Shown: one piece after another, positions 31,988-44,460 of the stretch
Layout of the letters: every line of letters begins with the position of its first letter
Position numbering within the stretch: the stretch's first letter is position 1
From: Heterohyrax brucei
Lineage: Eukaryota > Chordata > Mammalia > Hyracoidea > Procaviidae
Reading direction: 5' to 3'
Assembly (NCBI GenBank): GCA_028571685.1
Contig: CM053140.1
Coordinates: 223,591,323 to 223,655,322, forward strand
Length of the DNA: 64,000 nucleotides
Notes under the pieces: generated by a model
Told to the model about the DNA's origin: nothing
The model's database searches: none
The model's input: the letters and a program-made list of their open reading frames with translations, nothing else
Program-made: the position numbers and the translations under genes

Positions 31988-34900
31988 TGATCATGTGATT
32001 ATTTGATTTATGTGGTGGACCACATTAATTGGTTTGAATCTTGCTTGGTCATGAAGTATCTCTTTTTGTTTTCATATGATGCTGAATTCTACTGGCTAGA
32101 ATTTTTGCGTCTATATTCATGAGAGATACTGGTCTGTAATTTTCCTTTTGAGTGTCTTTGCCTGGTTTGGGTATCAGGGTTATGCTGGCTTTATGGAATG
32201 AATTTGTTCTGAAACAGTTTGGGTAATACTGTTGTAAGCTCTTCTCTGAATGTTTGGTATAATTCTCCAGGGAAGCCATCTAGGCCAGGGCATTATTTTT
32301 TTAACATTTTGAATCTCTTCTCTTGTTATGGGTCTGTTCAGACTTTCAACATCATTTTGTGTTCTAGATTTTGCACACTTCTTTTAACTTCAAAATTGTT
32401 AAAGTATAGTTTTAAGTATAGTTTACTGTGTTATGATCCTTTTTATTTCAGTTGGGTCTTCTGTAACTTTTTCCATTTCAGTTTTCATTCAGGTTTTTTG
32501 TGTCATTTTCCTGTTTTTCATTTGTCGGTTCAGCCAGTGGTTTGTCAGTTTTGTTGATCTTTTCCAAAGACCAACTTTTGGTTTGGTTGATTCTTTCTAT
32601 TGTTTTTCTATTCTCTATTGAATTTATTTCTGTTCTGATCTTCATTATTTCCTTCTCATGGCTGTGTGCTTCTTTTGACATCCTTTCTATTTGTTTGAGT
32701 TTTGCAATTAATATTTTGATTTTGTCTCCTTCTTTTTTGATGTGTGCATGTGTCTATTGCTATAAATTGACCTCTGAGAAGTGCCTTTGTGGTGTCTCAA
32801 AGGTTTTGATACGATGTTTTTTCGTTCTTGTTTGATTCTAGGAATTTTTTCAGTTACTTCCTTGATTTCTTCTATTTCCCAGTGTCTTTAAAGCAGAATA
32901 CTAGTCAGTTTACATATATTTGATTTTCTTGCCCTTGCTCTTCCTGTTATTAATTTCTGCTTTTATGGCATTGTTATCAGAGAAGACACCTTGCACCATC
33001 TCAGTGTGTCTTGGTTTTGGTTGAGAGTTGCTTTGTGGCTTAAGATGTGATTTATTCTGGAGAATGTTTTATGTGCATTGGAAAGGAATGTGTATTTTGC
33101 AACTATTGAATGTTCTATATATGTCCATGAGGTCAAGCTTGACTGTGACCTTTAGATTTTATGTAGCTTTGCTAAGCTTCTATATGCTCTGTCATTTACT
33201 GAGAGTGGTATGTTGGAGTCCCCTATGATTATTGTGGAACTGTCAATTTCTCTTTACAGTGTTGCTAGAGTTTGTTTTATGAATTTTGGAGCCCTGTATT
33301 GGGTGTGTATATATTATGTTTACATCTTCATGATGAATTGTCTTTTAATGATTATATAACATCTTTCTCTGTCTTTTATGGTGGATTTTGTTTTAAAGAC
33401 TGTTCTATCTAAGGTTAGTATTGCTACTCCTGCTTTTTCAGTTGCTGTTTGCCTAATATATATTTTTCCATCTTTTGATTTTTAGTATATTTATGTCTTT
33501 GTTTCTAAAGTGATCTTTTGTAGACAGCATATTGATGGTTTCTTTTTTTTTTACAAAAACAATCCATTCTGTTACTCGTTGGCTTTTCATGGGTGGATTT
33601 AGCCATTTATGTTTATTATGATTATTCAGAGGTGTGAGTTTATAGCTGTCATTTTTGTTGTGCTATTTTTTGAAGTGCTGACTTTTTCTTTGTTCCTCTT
33701 ACTCTCCTGTGTTGAATTTTTTCTTTTTTTTTTGTGAGATTTCTTTTTTCTGTAAATTTTGTATTTACTTTATGTTTTCCTTCTTTATTTTGCTGAGTAG
33801 GTTTATTAACTTTCTCTGTGCTTACCTTGAAATTTATCCCTATCTTGCTGAGTTTGAACTAGTCTTTCATTACTTGATAACGTTTTGACATCTTCTCCTT
33901 TTGAAAGTTCTATACCTACACCACTTATTCCTTGTTTCATTGTTTTTATATTGTTCTCATTTATAGACTGAGTTTTCTGGGTCCCTTTTGTAAATCTTAG
34001 TTTTGTTTTATCCTCAAGAATCCATTACCTGTGTTGGCATCTGGTTGATGTGGTCTTGTGTCCTAGATTCAGGCTATTGCCTGTTGTTGCTGGTTCTTTG
34101 ACTGAAGGACTCCCTTTAATAATTCTTCTAAGTCTGATGTGGTTTTTACATTTTCTCTTAACTCCTTTTTATCTGGAAATGTTCTAATTTTACCACGATA
34201 TTTGAGAACAGTTTTGCAGGATATATTATTCTTGGTTGATAGTTCTTTTCATTTTTCTTTCAAGATTTTATATGCATTATCAAGTTGCCTTTTTGTCTGT
34301 ATGGCTTCTGCCAAGTAATCACAGCTTAGTCTTATTGTTTCCACTTTGTATGAGACTTTTTGTTTTTCTTAATCTTTTCTCAGGATTTTGTCTTTGTCTT
34401 TGGTTTTACTCAGCGAAATTTGGTTTTACTGAGCGAAAAAACATCTTGATGTTTTTCTTTTGTGGTCCATGCTATATGGAGTTTGTTGCACTTCTTGATA
34501 GATGGACTCTTCACCTTTTTTGATACTAGACAAGTTTTCTTGTCAGCAAATCTTCAGTGCTGTTTTCTGTGTTTTCCATTTTTCACCCTGTTCTGTAACT
34601 CTGATTGCATGCAAATGTTTGTTTTTTAATGTATCTCACATCATACTCAGGGTTTCTTCATTTTTTTCCTCTGTCATTTTGTCTGTCATTTTCCTCAAAG
34701 AGATATCCAGGGATTTGTCTTCAGCTTTGCTGATCTTCTCTTACATTGTTTCAGATTTTCTCCTAAAACCTTCTACAGCAATATCCATTTCAGAAATCTT
34801 ATTGTTTATCTTTTGGATTTCTAATAGCTGTTTTTGTATGATTTCCATTTAGTTTGGTTTGGTTTTTTGTGTGTGTGAAATTTTATTCCTGTGTTATTTT

Positions 34901-35504
34901 CTTGAATTCTTCCATTGTTTTGTCTGTCTCTTCCATGATTTTGTGTATTTTTTGCCTCATTTTGCCTATGTTTTCATTCATGTCTTAGAAAACCCTGAAT
35001 GTTAGAGTTTTGAATTCCCTATCAGGTAGTTCCTGTGCCTTTTCTTCTATTGTAAGGTTATTTGGACATTTTCTGGGGCCATCCTGTCTTGTCTTGTTGC
35101 TTTAAAATATGTTTTGATATTGTCTGCTGTCTTTGGAATGTTCAGTAATTATTGTCTTCATGTATTGATTGTAGATTTGTTCTATGTTTTATTTGGTTAT
35201 GCCTGTAAAAGCAAGCTGGCAGCTGCTCATCTGTGAACATGATACTTCTTACCACCTTATCATGGTGGTAAGGCTGTTTGCTCAGGTATGGTGCATCAAG
35301 ACAGGTCCAGCAGAGAAGGAGGGATAGGAATACGTCATTTTCAGCATGTATTGTGGCCAACAGATTGGGGACAGGGGTAGTGCTAAGTGGGATCTGACAG
35401 TCTGCTCCTGTACCACTCAGGGGTGCAGTGCCCAGTGTGTGGTGCAAATAGGCAAGGGGTGAGGAGAAAGATGTGATGTATAGAGCTAAATGGATATGGG
35501 AAAG

Positions 35505-35558
35505 AAGGCCATCGACCTGTGGTACTTCTGTTATAGCAGCACTAGGGGACTAAGACAG
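35505..35558 (+). mobile_element. MaLR-type LTR 3'-end fragment
   Basis: The text 'ctgtggtacttctgttatag' then 'cagcactaggggactaagac' matches the end of the solo LTR at 58932-59493. Confidence 0.6.
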
Positions 35559-35737
35559 CATTAGTTTTTTGGATCTTTGCTGTAAGGAGATGATGTGGTG
35601 CTTCTGTCTATAGCATCATGTTGGCTCCACCCCTCTGATTCACAAAACATTTTAAAGGTAAAATTAAACAAAATTTTTGATTTATGGGATGTAGAAAATG
35701 AGAGAGAGAAGGTGACATCAAAATCTATCCTAAATTT

Positions 35738-36358
35738 TTTTCTTTTTCTTTTTTATTGTGACTGAGTGAAAATGTACATTCCCATATAAATTTACAAGCC
35801 CAACTATATGCAGCTTCCACTGCTCTCCCTGATTAGTGACAGCACACTATTCCTCTCTGCTCCATATGTGTCTCATCCTCCCAACAGTCTCCTTTCCCCT
35901 CCTCTCCACCCACTCTCCTTCCCCTAGCCAGAGGTCAGCAGGATGATATCCTATAGATGCATAGAACCATAAAGTGCATCCAATATATGGTCACTCTGCA
36001 TTGCCAGGTCCCATCCCTTCCTGTCTGAAGAGTGGACCTTCATTATGATTTACGGGAAAGGACGGCATCAGGGCTAGGGACCATGCTCCCAGGGGAGCCC
36101 CAAAGCTGCTGGACCATCAACTGCGGTCCTTTAGTGGAGGTATCAGGGTGCACCCCTTTTTATTCTTGTGTTGCCATTGAGACTTGACTTAGTGTGCTCC
36201 ATTGCGGCTATCACTGGTGGTGGCCGGGCACGATCTTGTTCTTCCAGTCCCAAGTCTATGTAGGCACCCACTCATGTGGGTCTCTCTATCTTCTTGGTTG
36301 TCTTTACCCCATGTCATTTTGGTCTTCAGTGAGCATTCTTTCCTGCTGAGTTGGGCCC
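35738..36358 (-). mobile_element. 5'-truncated L1: 3' UTR only, with 18-bp target-site duplication
   Basis: It matches the L1 3' UTR at 19820-20450 and 57166-57804 ('gtgaaaatgtacattcccat', 'agaggtcagcaggatgatat'). The 18-bp duplication AAAATSTATCCTAAATTT flanks it (35720-35737 and 36359-36376, one difference). A T-rich tail lies on the left, as expected for minus orientation. Confidence 0.92.
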
Positions 36359-36461
36359 AAAATGTATCCTAAATTTCTGACGTCAGCAGCTGGACAGATA
36401 GAATTACCTTCTGCTAATAGAGGACACGAGGTAGAAACCAGCTACCCAAAATGGTGTTATT

Positions 36462-37215
36462 GTTATGTATTTAGGTGCTGTCGAGTTGGTTTCGACACAC
36501 AGTGACCCTGTGAACAACAGAACAAAACCCTGCCGTATCTTACACCATGTCCACAATTGTTTTTATGCTTAAGCCCATTGTTGCAGCCACTGTGTCAGTC
36601 CATCTCATCGAGGGTCTTCCCCTTTTTTGCTGACCTTCTACTCTAGCAAGTATGATGTCCTTCTCTAGGGACTGATCCTTCTTAACACATGTCCAAAGTA
36701 TGTAAGATCTAGTCTTGCCATCTTGGCTTCCAAGAAGCACTGTGGTTGCACTTCTTCCAGAACAGATCCGTTTGTTCTTTGGGCAGTCAGTGGCTCATTC
36801 AATATTCTTCTCCAACACCACAGTTCAAAGGCATCAATTCTTCTTCTGTCTTCTTTGTTTATTGTCCACCTTTTGCATGTGTATGATGCAATTGAAAATA
36901 CCACAGCTTCGGTCAGGTGTACTTCAGTCTTCAAAGTGACATCTTTACTTTTGAATACTTGAAAGAGATCCTTTGCAGCAGATTTTCCCGCTGTAATGGG
37001 TCTTTTGATTTCTTGACTCCTGCTTCCTTGGGTGTTGATTGTGGACCAAAGTAAAATTAAATCCTTGACAACCTCACTCTCTTCTCCATTTATGACTGTG
37101 TTGCTTAATGGTCCAGTTGTGAGGATTTTTGTTTTCTTGATGTTAAAGTGTAATCCATACTAAAGGCTGTGGTCCTTGATCTTCATCAGGGTGTTTCAAA
37201 TCTTCACTTCCAGAA
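36462..37215 (-). pseudogene. RTE (BovB-like) 3' part with RT C-terminal remnant
   Basis: In antisense, frames at 36540-36740 and 36665-36934 encode 'RRIDAFELWCWRRILNEPLT' and 'KTIVDMV'-type text, the C-terminal part of the RTE protein. The 3' terminus 'ggtgctgtcgagttggtttc' is at the left. The element stops at about 37215 within the RT region, so it is 5' truncated. Confidence 0.85.
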
Positions 37216-38969
37216 AGTACGGTGGTACCTAAAATAAATTCAGTAGTTTTCTAGTGCAGATCACAAGACATGATCAAATTGTACTCTTTGTCCTCTGAAA
37301 GTTTCATGATAGGAAGAGATGACAGGCAAATGTCACAAGAGAAGTAAAAAATGCTAAGGAGCATCAGAGGAGAAAGAGAAAGAGATTGAGATCACATCTA
37401 CATGGAAAGAAATGGAGGATTTCATAGAAGATGTGTCATTTGAAGGAGGCTTTGAAGTGTAACTAAGAGTTTAAGAAACAGTATGACTTGAAGTAATCCC
37501 TGAGTCCCCTTTGGTGCCATTTTCAAATTATTGAAAATTAATTTCAATCTTCAAATCAGTGGCATTAATAATCCAAAGCTACACTTATTGAATCATCTTT
37601 CCTTGTTAATCCTCCTCTTCTCTTATCCTTTGTCTTGCAACATCTCCACTGGCTTTGGACTCTACTTCTATTCCACTCATACCCTTTTTCAGAACTCAGC
37701 TGTCATAGGAGACTTGGCTTTTTCTCCTTTCACCATTTTTCCATTTTGGCCAGTTGAGTTACTTTTAGCTGGTTCCATGCAACTGAAATGAAAGCTATAA
37801 TGGCTAGGTCAGAACTCTTCTCAAAGGGTGGAGCTTAGGTGATGACTTCCACACTTGTTGAAAACTGATTCCCTGTCCCAAGAAAATAGAGTGGTGGTGC
37901 AGAGTGTTCTGTGTTCTGGGGAGAATAATTGGAATCTGAATGGGTAAAGCATGCAGAGAAAGATTGACAGTATGTCTCAGGATACACTGTGTAGGGTTGT
38001 CTCATTAGGTCTCAATAGGTTTCAAAGTGTGGAGTATAGGGCCTGTACTGTTTGGATATGGGAAAAAAGCGGGAATTGTGTCATCTATTCTGAAGAAGAA
38101 AAGGAGGCACGTGAAACCATGATATACTGAATTCTGCTAACCTTAATTTTTTTTTTTTGTATTGTTGAAGTAGTGTTCAAATTTTAGGAGTAAAAAGGCA
38201 AGTCACAGTGGAGAAATGACTTATATTACAGATTAGTTTCAAAAACTTTGAGAGTAGGAACTAAAATAGCACACAGTGGGCCCAAGCTCTATATCTAAGT
38301 CTTTGTCTCCATCTCTCAAGCATCCTACTGTACTGATAAATGAGAATTAATGTTCATACTGATGTTCTTACAAGTCACTGAGTCACCAGAGATTCAATTA
38401 TGCTCTCCACACTTTGCCCTTAAGATGCAAAATGGACTAATACATTTTAGAAACAGTTTAGACAATAAAGCTTGAAGCTCAGATGTTTTTCATTTTAAAA
38501 TTCAGGTAACTGGAAAGTGAGGCAATGCGTATTACTAACTACAGTCTCTTGCCTAATTCTAAGTGAAAAGGGCCATGATAATAGTCCTGGCTAGTGTGAA
38601 CACAGATAGGTATCCAAATCTCAAAAATAGACATGTAAAAATTACTAACACAGAAGGAATGTAAGAAAAGAAAAGAACATTCAGATATGAGCTGAATATT
38701 GCTGTAAGATAACCTAAAATGTGCAATTTGGAGCACTGGTGTTATCACAATTCTCATTTTTAGAACCCATCATGATTCCAGCAGCAAAGTTAATATCTAC
38801 CCAAACCTAAATGTGGAGGAGTTATAAATTCTAGTTTTGTTCTATTATTTTAGACTTATATATTTCTGTCTGCTATTCTGAGTAAAAACTGACAAGGAAT
38901 GAGAAAGTGTGGCAATGGGGGATTTTTACCCCTTGTTCTCTTTCTTTCATTTTCTACTTTCTTTTTCAG
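37216..38969. other. Intergenic stretch, possible L2 trace
   Basis: 37300-37460 resembles an L2-type relic ('ggaggctttgaagtgtaact'). A T-run lies at 38147-38158. No gene seen. Confidence 0.35.
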
Positions 38970-39295
38970 AGCATTGGCACATCACTGGTAAAATCCTCAA
39001 CTTCCATGCAGGGTGTTTAGGTTTGATTCCTGACCAATATACTCCATGTGCAGCCAGCACTGTCTGTCACTAAAGACTGGTATGTTGCCATGCTGCTGAG
39101 CCAGTTTCAGTGGAGCTTTCAGACTAAAAAACACTAAGAAGAAATGTCTAGTAATCTACTTCTGAAAACTAGTCAACAAAAACACTATGGCTATAATGTG
39201 TCCAGGTTGCAACTGATCATGGAGATAGCACAAGACCAGAAAATGTTCTGTTCCTTTGTACATCTAGTTGTAAGGGGGGCAAGTGGATGACAGCT
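38970..39295 (+). mobile_element. RTE-derived composite SINE
   Basis: The head is 'cactggtaaaatcctcaact' and 'tgttgccatgctgctgagcc', the body 'gtctagtaatctacttctga', and the RTE-type 3' end 'gatcatggagatagcacaag' through 'gtggatgacagctaataata'. It has the same layout as 26192-26470. Confidence 0.65.
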
Positions 39296-39566
39296 AATAA
39301 TAAAGGCACTTTATTCAGGTGTTTCCTTTCCCCTCAGCTAACATAGTCATCTCTTGCCACCTTTGTCACTAAACGCTGTTATCCAGTTATAAACTGTGCA
39401 TTTATTGAGCACTATTCTATTTCAGGCCTTTTATATCTATGAAAACAGAGGCCAGCAAACCAGTAACAACAGCTTATTGTATTTGCAATATCTTTCAGTT
39501 TCTAAGATGACTTCACATTCTGATAAAGGAAATTTGCCTTATTTTTAGTCCCTTTGGAGTAAAGGG

Positions 39567-39727
39567 AAACCTTGGTGGTATAGTGGTTAAGTGCTACATC
39601 TGCTAAACAGGCGGTCAGCAGTTTGGATCCACCAGGCACTCCTTGGAAATGTGATACAGCAATTCTACTTTGTCCTGCAGGGTCACTGTTAGTTGGAATC
39701 AACTAGATGGCAGTGGGTTTTTTTCTT
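39567..39727 (+). mobile_element. AfroSINE copy, complete
   Basis: From 'aaccttggtggtatagtggt' through 'caccaggcactccttggaaa' to 'gatggcagtgggtttttttc'. Confidence 0.88.
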
Positions 39728-39911
39728 TTTGTTTTTATTCCCCCCTTGAGCAAAAAGGTAGGTTTGATATTGGAAGTTTAGAAAATGCAGGTTTATGGCT
39801 ATTTGATTATTCCTTCAAGAAAGTAATGTGAGAATTCTCATTATATATGAAATCTTACTCTTTAGATCAGAAGTACCCATGCTTAATAATGGAAAACAGT
39901 TTAAAATTAAG

Positions 39912-40765
39912 AAAAGTGTGTGTCAGGTTGCAACATTTCACCATGCTTATTCAATCTGTACAATAAGCAAATAATCCAAGAAGCTGAACTATCTGAAGAA
40001 GAACATGCATCAGGGTTATGAGAGAGACTAGTAACTTGCAGTACGCAGGTAACTTTTCTTGCTGCAAGTGAGGAAGACTTGAACACTTACTGATGAAGAG
40101 GAAAGACTATAGTCTTCAGTATGGACTACACTTCAACATAAAGAAAAAAAAATTCTCACAACGGGCAATAAGTGACATCATGATAAATGGAGAAAAAAAT
40201 TGAAGTTACCAATAATTTCATTTTACCTAGACCCACATCAATAATCAAATGATGTTTTACGTTTGGCAAATCTGCAAAAGAGATTCAAGAATAAAAAAAC
40301 AAAGATGTCACTTTGAGGACTAAGGGTGCACCTAATCCAAGTCATGATATTGTCAATCACCTTATATACATGAGAAAGCTGCATACTGAATAAGGAAAAC
40401 TGAGGAAGAATTGATGCCTTTGAAGTAGTGTTATTGGTAAAGAATTTTGAATATGTCATAGACTTCCAGAATAATTAACAAGTCTGTCCTGGAAGAAATA
40501 CAGCCAGAATGCTCCATGAAAGTGAGGATGGAAAGACTTCATCTCATGTGTTTTAGAGATTTTATCAGTCCCTAGAGAAGAACATCATGTTTAGGTGGTT
40601 GGCACAAAAAAAGGAAGACTCTCAATGACATGTACTGACAGAGTAGCTGCAGCAATGGATTCAAACACAGCAGCAGTGGTAAGGATGGCACAGGACTGGG
40701 CTGTATCTTGTTACAGGATCCCTGTAAGTGAGAACTGAGTCAAAGATACTAACAGATCACAAGTC
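39912..40765 (+). pseudogene. RTE (BovB-like) 3' part, decayed
   Basis: It starts in the RT core ('ttgcaacatttcaccatgct', equivalent to the 'gattgtatcctttcaccatg' of 49596-49615) and runs to the 3' end ('gtaagtgagaactgagtcaa'). The part around the catalytic FADD motif ('agtacgcaggtaacttttct') is degraded. There is no open frame of useful length. Confidence 0.8.
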
Positions 40766-42094
40766 TTTCTGCTTAATAATGAGGAAGAGAATGAATAGTT
40801 TCTAGAGAAAACAGTGTGAGAGATTTTTAAAGAGACTGCAAGAATTCAGGAAACAGATACGGGCAGTATCTTGGTTGGTTCAGAAATCTGGCTGAAATCT
40901 GAGTAAATCTACCTTCTCTGCCTGAACCCAGCACACTGCCCATATCCTTCTACTTAAGTATTCTCACAGCCCCCACAGCAAAGAAAAAGGACAAAAATTA
41001 AATAATACATCTTAGGCTGGTTTTTCAGACAAGTTTCAAAGAGGTTAAGTTATAGAATTATTGAAGGTCACCCATTTGGCAAGATTAGAGTTCAATTCTT
41101 ATTCCAGTTCCAGCGCTTTATCTAATAAATCAGAGCTGCTATCTACAATGCCATGTCTTTGAAGCCTGGCTAATGACACACATGGAAATGATAGGGACCT
41201 CTTGACAACAGCTATTCCATTTATGCCCCACTTTGTAGAAAAATCAAGTGGGAAAATTCACCAGGCTGTTAGAAAGTACGCCGCTAGAGAAAGAACCACG
41301 GATGGCAATTGTGATTTAATCTGCTCAGAGATGCCAAACAGTACCTAATGAACAGGTTGCTATGGCAATGGTACTCTTATCTTCCTGGCTTTTAACAAAA
41401 ATATCTCAAGGGCAGAGTAAATAGGTAAGTAGAGCAGGGAGACTGCCTTACTTCACGCAGTCATTTTCAAGTGATTCTCATTTTATTGATGTACATTGTG
41501 CTCACAAGTTCTGCCTAATATAGCAATTCTCCCTCAAGAAGGAGAGAGAGAGAGTGTGTGTGTGTGTGTGTGTACGTGCCTAACTGTGTGTGCATGTGTG
41601 TGGTGTGGGTGCGTGGGGAGGCAACGTCTTTGACAGCATCTGACCCCAACCTCCTTTCGCAAGTAGCACCATATGGCAGACTCCCACTCAAGTGCAATAT
41701 GACAAAAGAACACGTGGGACTGCAAGATACACACATAACCTCAAACTACACTTGTCAGAAGGATTATGAGTCCATGTTATAGGAACAATGTTTACTTGTG
41801 CCTTGCTTTTTTCCTTTTAAATTGAATTTAACGCATCTCATTATTGCTTGTTCCAATTCCCTCTGACTCAGATTGTCATTTTCCACGTCTCCAGGAAGAT
41901 CTTTTTGCTTCCGTTTCTATTGCCTAACATCCCTGCCCATTCAATCAGACATCACCACCTTCCTGCCTACCCTCCCTACTACCTCCCCCAACTCCAGAGA
42001 TACAGAATTCTCTCGTTGAAGGAGAAGGTTGCCAGAGAGAATATCTAATTCCCTGGACTTCACACTGCATTTCCTCATAGTTAGACGGAAAAGT
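40766..42094. other. Intergenic stretch
   Basis: No gene seen. A (GA)n(GT)n microsatellite lies at 41540-41573, followed by further TG-rich sequence to about 41615. Confidence 0.45.
41540..41573 (+). repeat. (GA)n(GT)n microsatellite
   Basis: 'ggagagagagagagtgtgtg' and further GT repeats, about 34 bp in all. Confidence 0.9.
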
Positions 42095-42225
42095 TAACAG
42101 GAACCAATTTTTATTGTACACCTACCATTTGCCAGGCCTTCAACCAGGCAACTTTGGGTGTTACCTCAGTTGCTTCTCATGATAACCCAGATAAAAGAAA
42201 CTCAAGACTCAGAGGTTAAAAGAAA
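42095..42225 (+). mobile_element. MIR-like fragment
   Basis: 'tgtacacctaccatttgcca' and 'ttgcttctcatgataaccca' followed by 'agactcagaggttaaaag' fit MIR. Confidence 0.5.
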
Positions 42226-42234
42226 AAAAAAATC

Positions 42235-42992
42235 CAAAACACAGTCTATAAATAAAATGTTCTACATCCAAGTTTGGTCAGCAGCTTCTGGCATCTTAAA
42301 AGCCAGCCACTGACCTTCTAACGTATGCGTACTGGTCTCATCCCAGCTGGTGTGAGGGAGAATGAAGAAAACCAAAGACTCAAGGGAAAGATTTGTCCAA
42401 GGACTAATGGATCGTAACTACCACAGCCTTCTCTAGATTGAGTCTAGAACAACTCGATGGTGCTCAGTAACCACAGTCTGCTGCTCAGACAGGGATCACA
42501 ATAGAGGATCCCAGACAGAGCAGGAGAAATATTAGTACAAAATTCAAATTCACACACACACAAAAACAAGGTCAGGCTTGCAGGTCTAACAGAGACTGGA
42601 GAAACCCCAAGAACACGGCCCTTGAACATCTCTTTGACACAGCACTGAAGTCACTCCTGAGGTTCACTTTCCAGCCAATGATAAGGGGCCAACAGTAACA
42701 CACATAAGGGGTGTGCTTCATAGTTCAGTCGTCTATTTCAGACTATTGGGCACTCTAGCTCAGAAGCAAAGATGAGAAGGCAGGAAGGGACAGGAAAACT
42801 CGGAAAAATGGAAACGGGACCAGGGGAGGAGAAAGGGAGAGTGATGACACATTGCAGGGTTGTTAACTGAACCACAATATGTATATATGTGTGTGTGTGT
42901 ATGTGTGTGTGTATTAGCTGTCTAAAGAAAAAAATAATTTGCTCTGGAAACTCACCTGAATCACTTAAATAAATAAATAAATAATAAATCCC
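42235..42992 (+). mobile_element. L1 3' UTR fragment (sense)
   Basis: 'cttctggcatcttaaaagcc' and 'gtgtgagggagaatgaagaa' match the L1 3' UTR at 16270-16370. A (TG)n tract lies at 42884-42913. The end has an (AAAT)n tail. Confidence 0.75.
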
Positions 42993-43167
42993 AGATGCAC
43001 ATATCCATACTAGCAGATTTGCAATATATACTCAGGGCTGGTTTAGCCTAAACTCTTTGTTCTTTCTACTATTCCAGATTGCCTTTCTTAAAGAGGAATT
43101 TTGTATTTAACATGAGAAGGCCAGTAGCTCACACCCCCTGCCTTGCTGTCTAGCTGTTTAACCACTG

Positions 43168-43342
43168 TCTCCAGCCATTCTCAACCAGGGTGGGTTTTGC
43201 ACACCTGCTCAGGTACATTTGACAACGTGTCGGGGCACTTTTAGTTGTCACATCTAGGGCTAGGGGTACAGATGACATGGATTCTAGTGGGTGAAGAGCA
43301 GAAATGCTAAACATTCTGCAATGCACAGACAGTGTTCCTAAG
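43168..43342 (+). mobile_element. MER5-type nonautonomous hAT DNA transposon
   Basis: It begins 'ccagccattctcaaccaggg', has 'cttttagttgtcacatctag' in the middle and ends 'gctaaacattctgcaatgca', the MER5A layout in sense. Members of this family are old and immobile in mammals. Confidence 0.8.
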
Positions 43343-43343
43343 T

Positions 43344-43366
43344 AATAATAATAATAATAATAATCT
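43344..43366 (+). repeat. (AAT)n microsatellite
   Basis: About seven AAT units. Confidence 0.9.
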
Positions 43367-43384
43367 TGCCCAACACCTTGGAAG

Positions 43385-43518
43385 GAAATCCTAGAGATTT
43401 GTTTACAAAAGGTCACAACCTTGAATACTGTATAAAGGGCAGGTCTACTCAGTTCTACACCTGGGGTTACCATGAGTCGGACTGGACTCAATGGCAACCA
43501 GATTGGTTTTGTTTGGCT
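43385..43518 (+). mobile_element. AfroSINE 3' part
   Basis: The tail 'accatgagtcggactggact' then 'caatggcaaccagattggtt' is clear. The upstream half is diverged. Confidence 0.7.
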
Positions 43519-44304
43519 GGTATGGATTGTCAGAAGTTGGGTAACATGGAGTGTACCTATTTATCTGTGGTCTTGGTAATCAGTTCACTGACTTTTACCC
43601 AGTTTTCAGTCCAGCAGGACAGTCTGTATCACAACCCTATTCCTACCTGGGATTTGAACAGTGTCTTTTCATTAGAACCCTTTACGGGAGTTAGTAGAAA
43701 ACTTCAAAACAAAACAAATGAGCAGATAACCCCACTAATGTAGTAGACAGACAAACGAAGATACAAAATTGTGATAATTTTTCAGTGGACGTATAATGAT
43801 GTAATATTTATTTACATAGGAAGTGAGGGGAAGCTGGCTTCCAGAAATTGCAACACTTGGGCTCAGACATAAACAGTTGGACAAGGGAAGGGGTGGACAT
43901 TCCAAGAAGAGTGGACCAAGGGCTATGTGTGTTGTTTTGGGGGTAGGAAAGAGTGTGTCAATTTGGGGAACATGAGTGTTTCAGGGTGCCTGAAACAGAG
44001 AAGCTAGACAGGTAGATATGAGTCAGATAATAAGATACAGATGAAGCATCACATTTGTCTTATAGGTGACAGAGAGCTAGCTATTGCTCCATTAGGTCTC
44101 AATTTCCACTCAGTACAGGCATGGTCATACTAGCCTATGGACCACTTGTAATTTCCCATGTAAGAATAGTTTCTGAGAATTTACTGACTAGGTCACGTCT
44201 TTTTCCTTATAGAGTTAACTTCTGTAAGAGGGGACTAACACTTGTTTTCTAGAACTGCTGTTCAAAGGATGCTCTGTCTCCACTTGTATTTATTTATTTT
44301 TAAT
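43519..44304. other. Intergenic stretch, no gene seen
   Basis: Nothing recognised in this interval. Confidence 0.35.
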
Positions 44305-44460
44305 AATAGAAACCCTTGCAGTGTGGTAGTTAAGTGCTACAGCTGCTAACCAAAAGGCTGGCAGTTTGAATCCACCAGGCACTCCTTAGAAACTCTGTGG
44401 GGGCAGCTCTACTTTGTCCTGTAGGGTCTCTGTGAGTTGGAATCAATGATCAGGTTTTTG
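44305..44460 (+). mobile_element. AfroSINE copy, complete
   Basis: From 'gaaacccttgcagtgtggta' to 'gtctctgtgagttggaatca'. A G-rich and T-rich stretch follows. Confidence 0.85.

Larger units (their letters stand above)
31440..35645 (-). mobile_element. Older L1, ORF2 part to 5' UTR
   Basis: An antisense L1 with an old ORF2 (31440 to about 33640), ORF1 (about 34100-34990) and a 5' UTR ending 'agcatcatgttggctccacc'. Its 3' end is missing on the left. It is more diverged than the L1 at 19820-26190. A palindrome (31733-31987) and an LTR-end fragment (about 35505-35558) interrupt it. Confidence 0.8.

Noticed and set aside
34398..34437. Short tandem duplication 'tttggttttact' in L1 ORF1
   Set aside because: A 20-bp slippage duplication of no special interest.
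34236..34852. Long plus-strand frames rich in Phe, Leu and Ser that look like membrane proteins
   Set aside because: They are antisense translations of the A-rich L1 coding strand. Such frames recur wherever L1 is on the minus strand (for example 23341-23682, 32219-32835 and 55568-55840).
43366..43743. 125-codon frame with 'YHESDWTQWQPDW'
   Set aside because: It is a translation through the AfroSINE tail and unique DNA.
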